From Actinospineispora acaciae DSM 45401 (GTDB lineage: Bacteria; Actinomycetota; Actinomycetes; Mycobacteriales; Pseudonocardiaceae), in NCBI RefSeq assembly GCF_000620785.1, contig NZ_JIAI01000018.1, forward strand, positions 1-64,000: a DNA stretch of 64,000 nt, read 5' to 3'. A program made the position numbers and the translations under genes. Of this stretch, positions 35,622 to 43,722 are shown piece by piece. Under the pieces are notes generated by a model that saw only the letters and a list, made by a program, of their open reading frames with translations, was not told the DNA's origin and searched no databases. Positions within the stretch are counted from its first letter, which is position 1, and each line of letters opens with the position of its first letter.

Positions 35622-38600
35622 TCACCCCTTCAGTAGCTCGGCGTCTGGCGCGACGGGGTGGTGCCCGATGCTCACGTGCGGCACCGCGGGGTCCCTCCGG
35701 GTCGGCGCGCCGTCCCGGACCCGGCGTTCGATCGCGTCGACGAGCAGGTCGACGCCCGGGTCGCGGAGGATTCCGTAGTGGTCGCCGTCCAGGTCGACGA
35801 CGTCGGGCCGGCGCGCGGAGTAGCCGTGCGCGTTCTCCAGGAACGAGTAGTCGTCGCCCCGGGCCTTGAAGAGGGTGATCGGGGCCTCGATCCGCCGCCG
35901 GGACAGCTCCTCGAACGAGTAGCGGAACCGGTAGGTCTGGCGGACCACGCGCGTCACCCGGCGCACCAGCCCGCCGTCCAGCCCGCCGAACCGGGCGGTG
36001 ACGAACCGGACGAAGCCGTCCTCGTCGCGCACCTCCCGGCGCAGCTCGTCGACCAGGGGACCGGCGACGACCCCGGCGAACACCGAGAACAGGATCGTCG
36101 CGAAGTGCGGGTCCGCGAAGTCCGGCTCGGAGCCGCCGGCCGACGTTCCCGGCACGGTGGGAGAGCCGGGGGCGATCAGGAACAGGTGGTCCACCCGTTC
36201 GCCGGCGCGTTCGAGCAGGTGGGCCGCCTCGAAGGCGGGCCGCGCGCCGAACGAGTAGCCCCACAGCGTGTACGGGCCGGCGGGCTGCTGCCGGCGGATC
36301 AGCTCGACGTCCGAGGCGGCCATCCGCTCGATGTCCGGGTGCGGGGTCTCGCCGGCGTTGATGCCGCGCGCCTGCACGCCGTAGCAGGGCCGCTCCAGGC
36401 GCAGCCGCCCGGCCAGGGTCCGCAGGTTCATCGGATAGCCGCCGAGCCCGGGCCAGCAGAAGATCGGCCGGCCCGCGCCCGCATTGGCCAGCGGCACCAG
36501 CCGTGAGGCGCCGCCGGCCGGGCCCCGGTCGACCAGGCGGGCCAGCCGCTCGACCGTCGGGTGCTCGAAGATCACCTGGACCGGCAGCGACGTCCCGAGC
36601 TCCGCGTTCAGCGCGTTGACCAGCCCGACGGCGATGAGCGAGTTGCCGCCCGAGGCGAAGAAGTCGTCCCGGACCGACACCGTCTCCCGCGCCGTCGCCC
36701 GCCCCCACAGCCGCGCCACCCGCCGCTCCGTCGTGGTCCGGGGCGCGACGGGCTCGTGGCGCGCCCGGGCGGCGCTCGCGGCCTCCAGCGCGAGCAGCTC
36801 GCGGGTGTCGACCTTGCCGTTGGGGCTCTGCGGCAGCCGGTCCAGCACGACCACCCGGTTGGGCACCATGTAGTCGGGCAGCGCGGCGGCCAGGTCGTCG
36901 CGGATCATCTCGGAGGGGCCGCGCATGTGCACGGCGTCCTCCTTCATGTCCTCGGCGTGCCACTGCTCGGCGCTGACCCGGCCGCCGAGGACGAAGTAGC
37001 ACGGGCCGGCGGTACCGAGCAGGCGCCGCATCCGCCGCGCCGCCGGCAGGTCGTGGCCGGTGCGGGAGCTGTAGCCGGCGGCCATGAACCCGAGGCGCTG
37101 GTCGTTCATGGCCAGCCGCTGCAGCGTCCGCCCCAGGTTCAGGTAGGCGAGCCGGTCGGGCCCGCCGGTGCTGACCGCGGTGATCCCGAAGGCGGCGCGG
37201 TCGTACACCTCCTGGTTGATGGCGATCACGTGGCGGCGCAGCACGGTGTCGTCGCCGATCCGGTGCAGCCCGCCGGCCCGGTACCGGTAGAGCCCGCCCG
37301 GCAGGTCGACCACCCGGTCGGGATGGGCCTGCACGTAGATCTCGGTGTCGTCGTCCGGCCGGCAGGTGCCGGCGCCGGTGCCGGGGGTCAGGCGGAAGGT
37401 GCCGAGGAAGTGGTCCTCCTCGGCGCAGCCCAGCCCGGTGATCGCCTCGGGCCGGTGGTCGGCGGGCTCGATGCCCAGGCCGTGGCCGGGCAGGACCTGT
37501 TCCAGCAGCCCCACCATGTGGCCGGCCTCGATCTCCAGGACCTCCCGGATGTTGTTCTTGTAGACCGGTTCGATGGCGCGCCGGCGGCCCACGAAGTGCA
37601 GCTCGGCGGACGGCCGGCCCCGAGGGCCGGTGGCGGTGTCGCGCAGCCGGACCAGCCGGTGCGCCGCCGCGTGGTGGTAGTACACCCCGGACGGGAGCCC
37701 CGCGATGCCGTCGAGGCGGAGGTAGAGCTGGGTGGCGTACAGCGCGCCTGGCGAGGCGTAGCCGTACTTGGGCAGCAGCCGCTGGTCGCTGTGGTGCGGT
37801 TCGAGGTAGCGCAGGATCTCGCCCAGCTCGGCGAGATCCAGCTCGCCGGGATGGCGCGCCCCGGCCGAGGCGGGAGCCCGGTCCAGCGCGCGCAGGATGT
37901 GCTCCGCGCGCGCCGGGCCGCCCTCGTAGAAGCGGTACGTCTTGCGCGTGAACGCCTGCCTGCGCTGCAGACCGCCGGGCGCCGGCGGCAGCTCGACGGC
38001 CGGGTGCGGCGCCAGCTCGGCCGGGTCGCGGCTGCCCAGCCCGGCGAGCTGCGCCCTGACCTGCAGCCTGCTCTCCTTCGACAGGTGGTGCCCGCCGTGG
38101 CTGCCCTGGTCCATCAGCGCCGCCTCGCGCGGGTTCAGCTCGACGTGGGCGACCAGCTGCGCGAAGCCGGTCCTCGGGTCGTCGGTGACCACCACCGCGG
38201 CGTGCCGCACCCACTCGTGCGCCTCGATCCGCAGCCGGATCTCGTCCAGCTCCACCCGGTAGCCGCGCAGCTTGACCTGGTTGTCGGTGCGCCCGGCGAA
38301 CTGGACGGTGCCGTCGGCGTTGTGGTGCGCGAGGTCGCCGGTGCGGAACAGCCGGCCCGTGCCGGTCGGGCCGGGGACGAACCGCTGCGCGGTCAGGTCC
38401 GGGCGGCCCAGGTAGCCGCGGGCGAGCTGCACCCCGCCGATGTGCAGCTCGCCGACCTCGCCGGCGGCGACCGGGCGGCCGCGCTCGTCGAGGATGTGGT
38501 AGCTCACGCCCGGGACCGGCCGGCCGATCGGGACGGCGTCCGGGCCGGTGGTGGCGGCGCGCCTGTCGACGGTGAAGGCCGAGGTGTTGATCGTGCACTC

Positions 38601-39518
38601 GGTCGGGCCGTAGAGGTTGACCAGCTCGGCGCCGGGCAGCTGGTCGAGCACGCGTCGCGCCAGGTCGCGGGGGAGCACCTCGCCGCCGCTGAAGACCTGG
38701 GTGAGCGAGCCGCACTCGGCCAGCCGCCCGGTGTCCAGCAGCGCCCGCAGCAGCGTCGGGACGCACTGCAGGGTGGTAACCCGGTGCCCGATGATCGTGT
38801 CCAGCAGCCGATGCGGGTCGCGGTGGGCGCCGGGTGGGGCCATGACCACCGTGGCGCCGAGGCCGGCGGCCAGCACCTCCCACTGCGCGGCGTCGAAGCT
38901 CAGCGGGGTCTTCTGCAGCACGCGACGGTCGGGGCCGATGCCGTGTGCCGCGTGCAGCCAGCGCAGCTGGTTGAGGACGCCTCGGTGTTCGACCTGCACG
39001 CCCTTCGGCGCTCCGGTGCTGCCCGAGGTGTAGATGACGTACGCCAGGTGGTGCGGTGCGGGCTCGGCGGCGGGGCCGGGCTCGGCTCCGGCCGGTGGTG
39101 GCTGGGTGGGGGCGACGATGCGGGTGGTCCGGGGCGCCAGCTCGGCCAGCCTGGCGTGCAGGTCCGGCTGGGCCAGGACGGTCCGCGTCCCGGAGTTCTC
39201 GATCATGTAGCGGAGCCGCTCGTCCGGGTAGTCCGGGGCCAGCGGGAGGTAGGCGGCGCCGGCGAGCAGGGTTCCCCAGGTGGCCGCCATCAGCTCGGCC
39301 GAGGGCTCGACGAACAGCCCGACCGGTTCCTGCGGCTCGACCCCGAGGCCGCGCAGGAGCCCGGCGACGGCCGAGGCGCGCGCGTCGAGCTCGGCGAACG
39401 TGACCGAGCCGCCGTCGTGCACGACCGCGGTGGCCGTTGGTCGTTCCCGGGCCTGCCCGGCGAGCAGGTCACCGATCCGGTGCGTGGGCATGCCGATCCG
39501 GCGTGGGACGGGCGTCAC
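35622..39518 (-). CDS. indC: Single-module A-Ox-T-TE synthetase, indigoidine synthetase (IndC/BpsA/MinA) type
   Basis: About 1298 residues, close to BpsA length. Start: the GTG at 39518 has GGAGG 8 bp upstream and fits the family N-terminus; no other start has such a site. Layout: adenylation domain with YTSGSTG near 165; an oxidase (McbC/nitroreductase-like) insertion of ~400 residues (~470-870) between A8 and A10; A10 NGKVDTRELL near 901; T domain GGNS near 958; TE GYSFGA near 1088. By-eye pocket code is about DAWQFGLINK, glutamine-type. IndC-type enzymes cyclise and oxidise L-glutamine, giving indigoidine or the aminopyridinedione fed to C-nucleoside formation. It is the first gene of the seven-gene operon. 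Confidence 0.95.
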   Translation of the reverse strand: MTPVPRRIGMPTHRIGDLLAGQARERPTATAVVHDGGSVTFAELDARASAVAGLLRGLGVEPQEPVGLFVEPSAELMAATWGTLLAGAAYLPLAPDYPDERLRYMIENSGTRTVLAQPDLHARLAELAPRTTRIVAPTQPPPAGAEPGPAAEPAPHHLAYVIYTSGSTGAPKGVQVEHRGVLNQLRWLHAAHGIGPDRRVLQKTPLSFDAAQWEVLAAGLGATVVMAPPGAHRDPHRLLDTIIGHRVTTLQCVPTLLRALLDTGRLAECGSLTQVFSGGEVLPRDLARRVLDQLPGAELVNLYGPTECTINTSAFTVDRRAATTGPDAVPIGRPVPGVSYHILDERGRPVAAGEVGELHIGGVQLARGYLGRPDLTAQRFVPGPTGTGRLFRTGDLAHHNADGTVQFAGRTDNQVKLRGYRVELDEIRLRIEAHEWVRHAAVVVTDDPRTGFAQLVAHVELNPREAALMDQGSHGGHHLSKESRLQVRAQLAGLGSRDPAELAPHPAVELPPAPGGLQRRQAFTRKTYRFYEGGPARAEHILRALDRAPASAGARHPGELDLAELGEILRYLEPHHSDQRLLPKYGYASPGALYATQLYLRLDGIAGLPSGVYYHHAAAHRLVRLRDTATGPRGRPSAELHFVGRRRAIEPVYKNNIREVLEIEAGHMVGLLEQVLPGHGLGIEPADHRPEAITGLGCAEEDHFLGTFRLTPGTGAGTCRPDDDTEIYVQAHPDRVVDLPGGLYRYRAGGLHRIGDDTVLRRHVIAINQEVYDRAAFGITAVSTGGPDRLAYLNLGRTLQRLAMNDQRLGFMAAGYSSRTGHDLPAARRMRRLLGTAGPCYFVLGGRVSAEQWHAEDMKEDAVHMRGPSEMIRDDLAAALPDYMVPNRVVVLDRLPQSPNGKVDTRELLALEAASAARARHEPVAPRTTTERRVARLWGRATARETVSVRDDFFASGGNSLIAVGLVNALNAELGTSLPVQVIFEHPTVERLARLVDRGPAGGASRLVPLANAGAGRPIFCWPGLGGYPMNLRTLAGRLRLERPCYGVQARGINAGETPHPDIERMAASDVELIRRQQPAGPYTLWGYSFGARPAFEAAHLLERAGERVDHLFLIAPGSPTVPGTSAGGSEPDFADPHFATILFSVFAGVVAGPLVDELRREVRDEDGFVRFVTARFGGLDGGLVRRVTRVVRQTYRFRYSFEELSRRRIEAPITLFKARGDDYSFLENAHGYSARRPDVVDLDGDHYGILRDPGVDLLVDAIERRVRDGAPTRRDPAVPHVSIGHHPVAPDAELLKG

Positions 39519-39637
39519 AGAGGACCTCCGGCGAGGGTGCGGGCGGCGGACCCGGGGGTGAGCGGACACGGGTCCGAGGTCACATCTCGCGCCGGTGCGA
39601 AACGTGTGGGCGGTGGTGCTGAAGACCGCGAGAGTCA

Positions 39638-39670
39638 AGTATGGATGGTAGGCGGGCTAAACTCAAGCTC
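39638..39670 (-). promoter_or_regulatory. Predicted promoter of the C-nucleoside/indigoidine-type operon
   Basis: Read on the minus strand: TTGAGT (39661-39666), 17-bp spacer, CATACT (39638-39643). It is about 120 bp upstream of the synthetase start. The 14-bp block GAGCTTGAGTTTAG covering the -35 (39657-39670) recurs exactly in the promoter at 42724. Confidence 0.65.
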
Positions 39671-39746
39671 ATCTTGTGCAGTAGCTGCCGGGAGTAGATT
39701 CAAGTCCTACTTCATTGATTCGAAGGCTGGTCGAGAGGAGCCCGCG

Positions 39747-40940
39747 ATGAGCCCCTGCGCGGAGCGCGCGGATGCGGACGTGTCCAGGGCGGCCGGGGGT
39801 GCGCTGCTCGTGGTGGCGGTGCTGCTGGTCGCGGTGAACCTGCGGCCGGCGATCGCGAGCGTGGGGCCGCTGCTCGACGAGGCGCGGGGTGCGTTGGGTG
39901 CCTCGGCGGCGTGGGCGGGGTCGTTGACCACGATCCCGGTGCTGTGTTTTGCCGGCGCGGGGTTGGTGGCGCCCGCCCTGGTGCGCCGGCTGGGGTTGCG
40001 GGTCACGATCGGGGTCGCGCTCGCGCTGGTGGGCGTCGGCCTGGTGGTGCGGGTGGTCGGCGGGCCGGTGCTGATGCTGGTCGCCACGGTGGTGGCGGCC
40101 GGTGGGATCGCGGTGGCCGGGGTGCTGATCCCGGTGGTGGTCAGGACGTCGTTCCCGGCCAGGGTCGGGTTGCTGACCGGGTTGTACACGGCGGCGTTGC
40201 AGGCCGGCGCGGCGGTCGCGTTCGCCCTGTCGCCCCGGTTGGCGGTGGTGTTGGGCGGCTGGCGGCCGGCGCTGGGGTCGTGGGCGGTGCTCGCGGCGGT
40301 CGCGTTGGCTGTCTGGCTGGTCGGGGGGCCGCGCCGCGCGCCTGGGTCGCCGCCGGCCGCCGGTTCGGGGCGGTCGCTGTGGCGCAGCCCGCTGGCGTGG
40401 ACGGTGACGGCGTTCTTCGGGCTGCAGGCGTTCGTGGCGTTCGCGGTGATCGGATGGCTGGCGCAGGTGCTGCTGGACGCGGGTGTGGGGCGCGAGGACG
40501 CCGGGGTGCTGATGGGGCTGTTGACGATCGTCGCGCTGCCGGTGAGCCTGCTGGTTCCGCCGCTCGCGACGCGGCGGCGGGCGGGGCCGAGCGGGTGGAT
40601 CGTCGGCCTGGGCGCGTGCGGGCTCGCCGGCGCCGGCGGCTTCCTGGTGGCCCCGGGCGCGGCGCCGTTGCTGTGGGCGCTGCTGCTGGGGTTGGGGATG
40701 AGCGTGTTCTCGCTGGCCCTGACGGTCATCGCGCTGCGGGCGCGCACCGGGGAGGACACCGCGCGGCTCTCCGGCATGGCCCAGGGCGTCGGCTACCTGA
40801 TCGCGGGCGCCGGGCCGCTCGCGTTCGGCATCGTCCACGACCTGACCGGCGGCTGGCGCGCCCCGCTGGCGATGCTGCTGGTGGTGATCGCGGCGCAGAC
40901 CGTCACCGGTGCGCTCGCCGGCCGGCCCCGCCATGTGTAG
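39747..40940 (+). CDS. CynX/NimT-type MFS transporter
   Basis: 397 residues with 12 predicted membrane segments and the CynX-like N-terminal VNLRPAIASVGPLLDEAR. GAGAGGAG stands 6 bp before the ATG. It is divergent from the indC-type operon across a 228-bp promoter region, so it is a good candidate exporter of the pathway product. It could also import a precursor, as CynX relatives move small polar compounds. Confidence 0.9.
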   Translation: MSPCAERADADVSRAAGGALLVVAVLLVAVNLRPAIASVGPLLDEARGALGASAAWAGSLTTIPVLCFAGAGLVAPALVRRLGLRVTIGVALALVGVGLVVRVVGGPVLMLVATVVAAGGIAVAGVLIPVVVRTSFPARVGLLTGLYTAALQAGAAVAFALSPRLAVVLGGWRPALGSWAVLAAVALAVWLVGGPRRAPGSPPAAGSGRSLWRSPLAWTVTAFFGLQAFVAFAVIGWLAQVLLDAGVGREDAGVLMGLLTIVALPVSLLVPPLATRRRAGPSGWIVGLGACGLAGAGGFLVAPGAAPLLWALLLGLGMSVFSLALTVIALRARTGEDTARLSGMAQGVGYLIAGAGPLAFGIVHDLTGGWRAPLAMLLVVIAAQTVTGALAGRPRHV

Positions 40941-40946
40941 CACCGC

Positions 40947-41492
40947 TCAGACGACGTCCACGACCGCCAGCACCGGCGTCCGCCGGTTGATCGTCTGGGC
41001 CACCGGCGAGCCGGCCAGCGCCCGGTCCCAGATGTCCCTGAGCACGTCGTCCGCGGCCTCGCCGGAGATCCTGGCGCGCACCTCGGCGCCGCGGTACCCG
41101 GGATTGCCGGACTCGTCCAGCCCGGCCCACTTGAGCACGTTGTCGAAGGTCCCGGCGACCTCCACGGTGAGCGAGCTGAGCCGCACGCCCTGCACGGTCG
41201 CGTGCATGACCACCCCGGCGATCAGGCAGCCGGCGATCGAGGCGAGCAGGTACTCGTGCGGGGTCGGGTCGGAGTCGTCGGCGCCGACGTCGCCGGGCTG
41301 GTCGAAGCGGATCTCGTGGCCCCGCACCGCCGCCGTCGACCTGAACCCGGTGACCCAGCGCGCCGTGACGTCCCACGGGCCGCTGAACGCCCGCACCCGC
41401 CGCGCGTCGCTGAGCTGATCGATGATCATGGCGCGGTCGCCGGCGGAGATGCCGTTGATCCCCGACCGGAGCGTCGGCGGGGTGTCGCTCAC
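40947..41492 (-). CDS. OsmC/Ohr-family protein with one cysteine
   Basis: 181 residues with the OsmC fold signature (PTPHEYLLASIAGCLIAGVV) containing the peroxidatic-type Cys. The second family Cys is missing: the equivalent place reads RALAGSPVAQTI and the whole protein has a single Cys. It may not act as a standard two-Cys hydroperoxide reductase. It converges on the MFS gene with a 6-bp gap. Confidence 0.88.
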   Translation of the reverse strand: MSDTPPTLRSGINGISAGDRAMIIDQLSDARRVRAFSGPWDVTARWVTGFRSTAAVRGHEIRFDQPGDVGADDSDPTPHEYLLASIAGCLIAGVVMHATVQGVRLSSLTVEVAGTFDNVLKWAGLDESGNPGYRGAEVRARISGEAADDVLRDIWDRALAGSPVAQTINRRTPVLAVVDVV

Positions 41493-41546
41493 GGCCCGGC
41501 CTGTACGGTGCTCGTGCTGCTGTCAACCTGAGCTTCGAGGGCTGTG

Positions 41547-42683
41547 ATGACGCGGGAGGCCGACCGTCTCGACGGCGCGGCGGTGGGCGGGAACGCGCGG
41601 TTCGGCATCGCGCCGCTGGACGACCTGCTGCACGGGCTGTACTGGGGCGAGAACGTCTTCTGGGGGCTGGCCGAGGACGGGCCGGCCGCCGACGAGCTGG
41701 TCGCCGGCGTGCTCGGCGCGGCGGGCAGGACCGACTCGTTCCGCCGCCGGCTCCGGGTCACGCTCGCGGGCGACGGGCCGCCGGCCGAGGGGTTCGACCC
41801 GGTGCCGTTCCGGCCGGGCGGGGCCGAGGACCTGTTCGACGCGCTCACCGCCGAGGCCGACCTGACGGTGGGCGTCGCCGTGGCCATCGACCTGCGGCCG
41901 CTGCGCGCGGCCAGCCCGGACGCCTCGTTCGAGCGTGACATCGCCAGGCTGGCCCGGTTCACCCTGCGCCGGGGCGCGGTGATCCACTGGTTCGACTCGC
42001 TGACCGAGGAGGGCGCCGGGCTGCAGACGCTGGCCCAGTGCGTCCTCGAAGCCAGGTCGGGGCAGCTGCGCATCGAGCGCGCCGACGGCAGGGGCGCCGA
42101 GGTGCGCGGCGCGATGCTGCCGTACCGGGTCACGCCGGGGGGCGAGCTGGTGGCCGAGGCGACCACCGCGGCCTCCATGCTGGGCCGAGGGCTGCGCGCC
42201 GTGCGCCGCCAGCGCGGCTGGACGCAGGCCCACCTGGCCGCCATGGTCGGCGTCTCCGGGAGCGCCATCTCGCAGGCCGAACGCGGCCAGCACGCGCTGT
42301 CCCTGGAGACGGTCGTGGACCTGGCCGCCAAGCTCGGCATGTCCGTCGACCACCTGCTGCGCGGGCTGCCGCCGCCGTACGAGCTGTCCCGCGCCGACGA
42401 CGTCGGCCGCCCCGGGCAGGCCCACCACCTGGTGGACAGCGACGCGCTGCGGCTGCGCACCGCGGGCATCCGCATCCCGCCGCGCGGCGCGGCGTCACCG
42501 ATCTTCCGGCGGGAGTACCCGCAGACCCTGCTCGTCGGCAGCGGGCTGGTCCAGGTGATCCTGCCGTCGGCGCGGCCGATCCTGCGGCAGGGCGACGCGC
42601 TCACCGTGCACTCCGGCGGGGTGCACAGCTGCCGCAACCTGGGCGACGACGAGGCTCTGGTGTTCTGGCAGGAACACGGCTGA
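41547..42683 (+). CDS. Transcriptional regulator: RecA/KaiC-like N-terminal part, XRE HTH and cupin
   Basis: 378 residues. Residues ~10-190 look like a RecA/KaiC-type fold (IAPLDDLLHGLYWGENVFWG, VAVAIDLRPL) but no Walker A lysine is visible where one would be expected. The XRE HTH spans ~210-270 (LRAVRRQRGWTQAHLAAMVG, SGSAISQAERG). A cupin sensor domain follows (~300-378, QGDALTVHSGGVHSCRNLG). GAGG lies 6 bp before the ATG; a GTG three bases earlier is an alternative. It lies between the two operons whose promoters share a 14-bp block, which makes it a candidate regulator of both. Confidence 0.85.
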   Translation: MTREADRLDGAAVGGNARFGIAPLDDLLHGLYWGENVFWGLAEDGPAADELVAGVLGAAGRTDSFRRRLRVTLAGDGPPAEGFDPVPFRPGGAEDLFDALTAEADLTVGVAVAIDLRPLRAASPDASFERDIARLARFTLRRGAVIHWFDSLTEEGAGLQTLAQCVLEARSGQLRIERADGRGAEVRGAMLPYRVTPGGELVAEATTAASMLGRGLRAVRRQRGWTQAHLAAMVGVSGSAISQAERGQHALSLETVVDLAAKLGMSVDHLLRGLPPPYELSRADDVGRPGQAHHLVDSDALRLRTAGIRIPPRGAASPIFRREYPQTLLVGSGLVQVILPSARPILRQGDALTVHSGGVHSCRNLGDDEALVFWQEHG

Positions 42684-42695
42684 AGCACTGCTTCA
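42681..42695. promoter_or_regulatory. 15-bp palindrome overlapping the XRE-cupin stop codon
   Basis: TGAAGCACTGCTTCA is the reverse complement of the element at 24669-24683. Its first three bases are the stop codon. With flanking bases it could fold CTGAAG/CTTCAG followed by TTT, so an intrinsic terminator is an alternative reading. Confidence 0.5.
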
Positions 42696-42723
42696 GTTTC
42701 ACCGGTCAGATCCTTTCAAATTG

Positions 42724-42756
42724 GAGCTTGAGTTTAGAGCTGGGCTCGCCGATACT
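42724..42756 (+). promoter_or_regulatory. Predicted promoter of the nitroreductase/flavoprotein operon
   Basis: TTGAGT (42728-42733), 17-bp spacer, GATACT (42751-42756). The block GAGCTTGAGTTTAG (42724-42737) is identical to that in the indC-type operon promoter, with the same spacing to the -10 box. Confidence 0.65.
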
Positions 42757-42873
42757 TCGTAAGTGCTCCGCTCCGCCCGTCGCTGATCGACAGCCGGGCG
42801 TCCGGATGATCTCCACGCCGCGAGGACGCGGCATCCGCCCACGTTCGGCTCCAGAAAGCGGGAATGGACTGCC

Positions 42874-43698
42874 ATGGGTGATCGACCCTCCGCCGCCGAG
42901 GCCCTCACGCGGCGCTACGGGCCCGACGTCAACACCGGCTCGATCCCGACCAACGACGTGATCGAGCTGCTGCTGGCGCACCGCACGGTCCGCCACTTCC
43001 TGCCCGGGGAGGTCGACGAGGACACCCTGGCGGTGCTGGTCGCCGCCGCGCAGTCCGCGTCCACCTCGGCGAACCTGCAGCTGACCAGCGTGGTGAGCAT
43101 CCGCGACCGGGCCCGCCGGGACCGGATCGCCACCCTCGCGGCCGACCAGCAGCTGATCCGGGACGCCGGGCTGTTCCTGATCTGGGTCGCCGACTGGGCC
43201 CGGCCGAGCTCGGTCGCCGAGCGGCACGGCCACCCGACCGACGCCCTGGACTACATCGACAGCACCATCTCCGGCGTCGTGGACGCGACGCTGGCCGCTC
43301 AGAACGCGGCGATCGCCGCCGAGTCGCTGGGCTACGGCGTCACGTTCGTCGGCGCGCTGCGCAACAACGTGGACGCGGTGTGCGCCGAGCTGGCGCTGCC
43401 CCAGCGCGCGTTCCCGCTGTTCGGGCTCGCGGTCGGCATCCCGGACCCGAACGACCCGGCCGGGATCAAGCCCAGGCTGTCCCAGCGGGTGGTGCTGCAC
43501 CGGGAGCGGTACACGCCGGTGACCGACGAGCTGATCGAGGAGTACAGCCAGCGGATCAACCGCTACTACACCGAGCAGGAGCTCCCGGCGGACTGGGTGA
43601 AGGACCGGCTGGCCTGGCGGGTGTCCGCCAAGGACGGGCTGGCGGGCCGGCGAACCATGCGCCAGTCGCTGCACACGCAGGGCTTTCCGCTGCGCTAG
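42874..43698 (+). CDS. NfsA/FRP-type FMN oxidoreductase (nitroreductase family)
   Basis: 274 residues with the nitroreductase N-terminal HRTVRHFLPGEVDEDTL and SASTSANLQ flavin motifs and a later GVTFVGALRNN. It heads a three-gene operon with two acyl-CoA-dehydrogenase-fold flavoproteins and could supply reduced FMN to an SfnB/DszC-type monooxygenase; this is inferred from context. The ribosome-binding site is weak. Confidence 0.88.
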   Translation: MGDRPSAAEALTRRYGPDVNTGSIPTNDVIELLLAHRTVRHFLPGEVDEDTLAVLVAAAQSASTSANLQLTSVVSIRDRARRDRIATLAADQQLIRDAGLFLIWVADWARPSSVAERHGHPTDALDYIDSTISGVVDATLAAQNAAIAAESLGYGVTFVGALRNNVDAVCAELALPQRAFPLFGLAVGIPDPNDPAGIKPRLSQRVVLHRERYTPVTDELIEEYSQRINRYYTEQELPADWVKDRLAWRVSAKDGLAGRRTMRQSLHTQGFPLR

Positions 43699-43722
43699 GC
43701 CGGCTTCGAGTAAGGAGATCGC

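Noticed and set aside
36561..39746. Plus-strand open frame continuing upstream of the CynX-type transporter
   Set aside because: It is antisense to the A-Ox-T-TE synthetase. The transporter's own start at 39747 has a good ribosome-binding site and begins the first helix.
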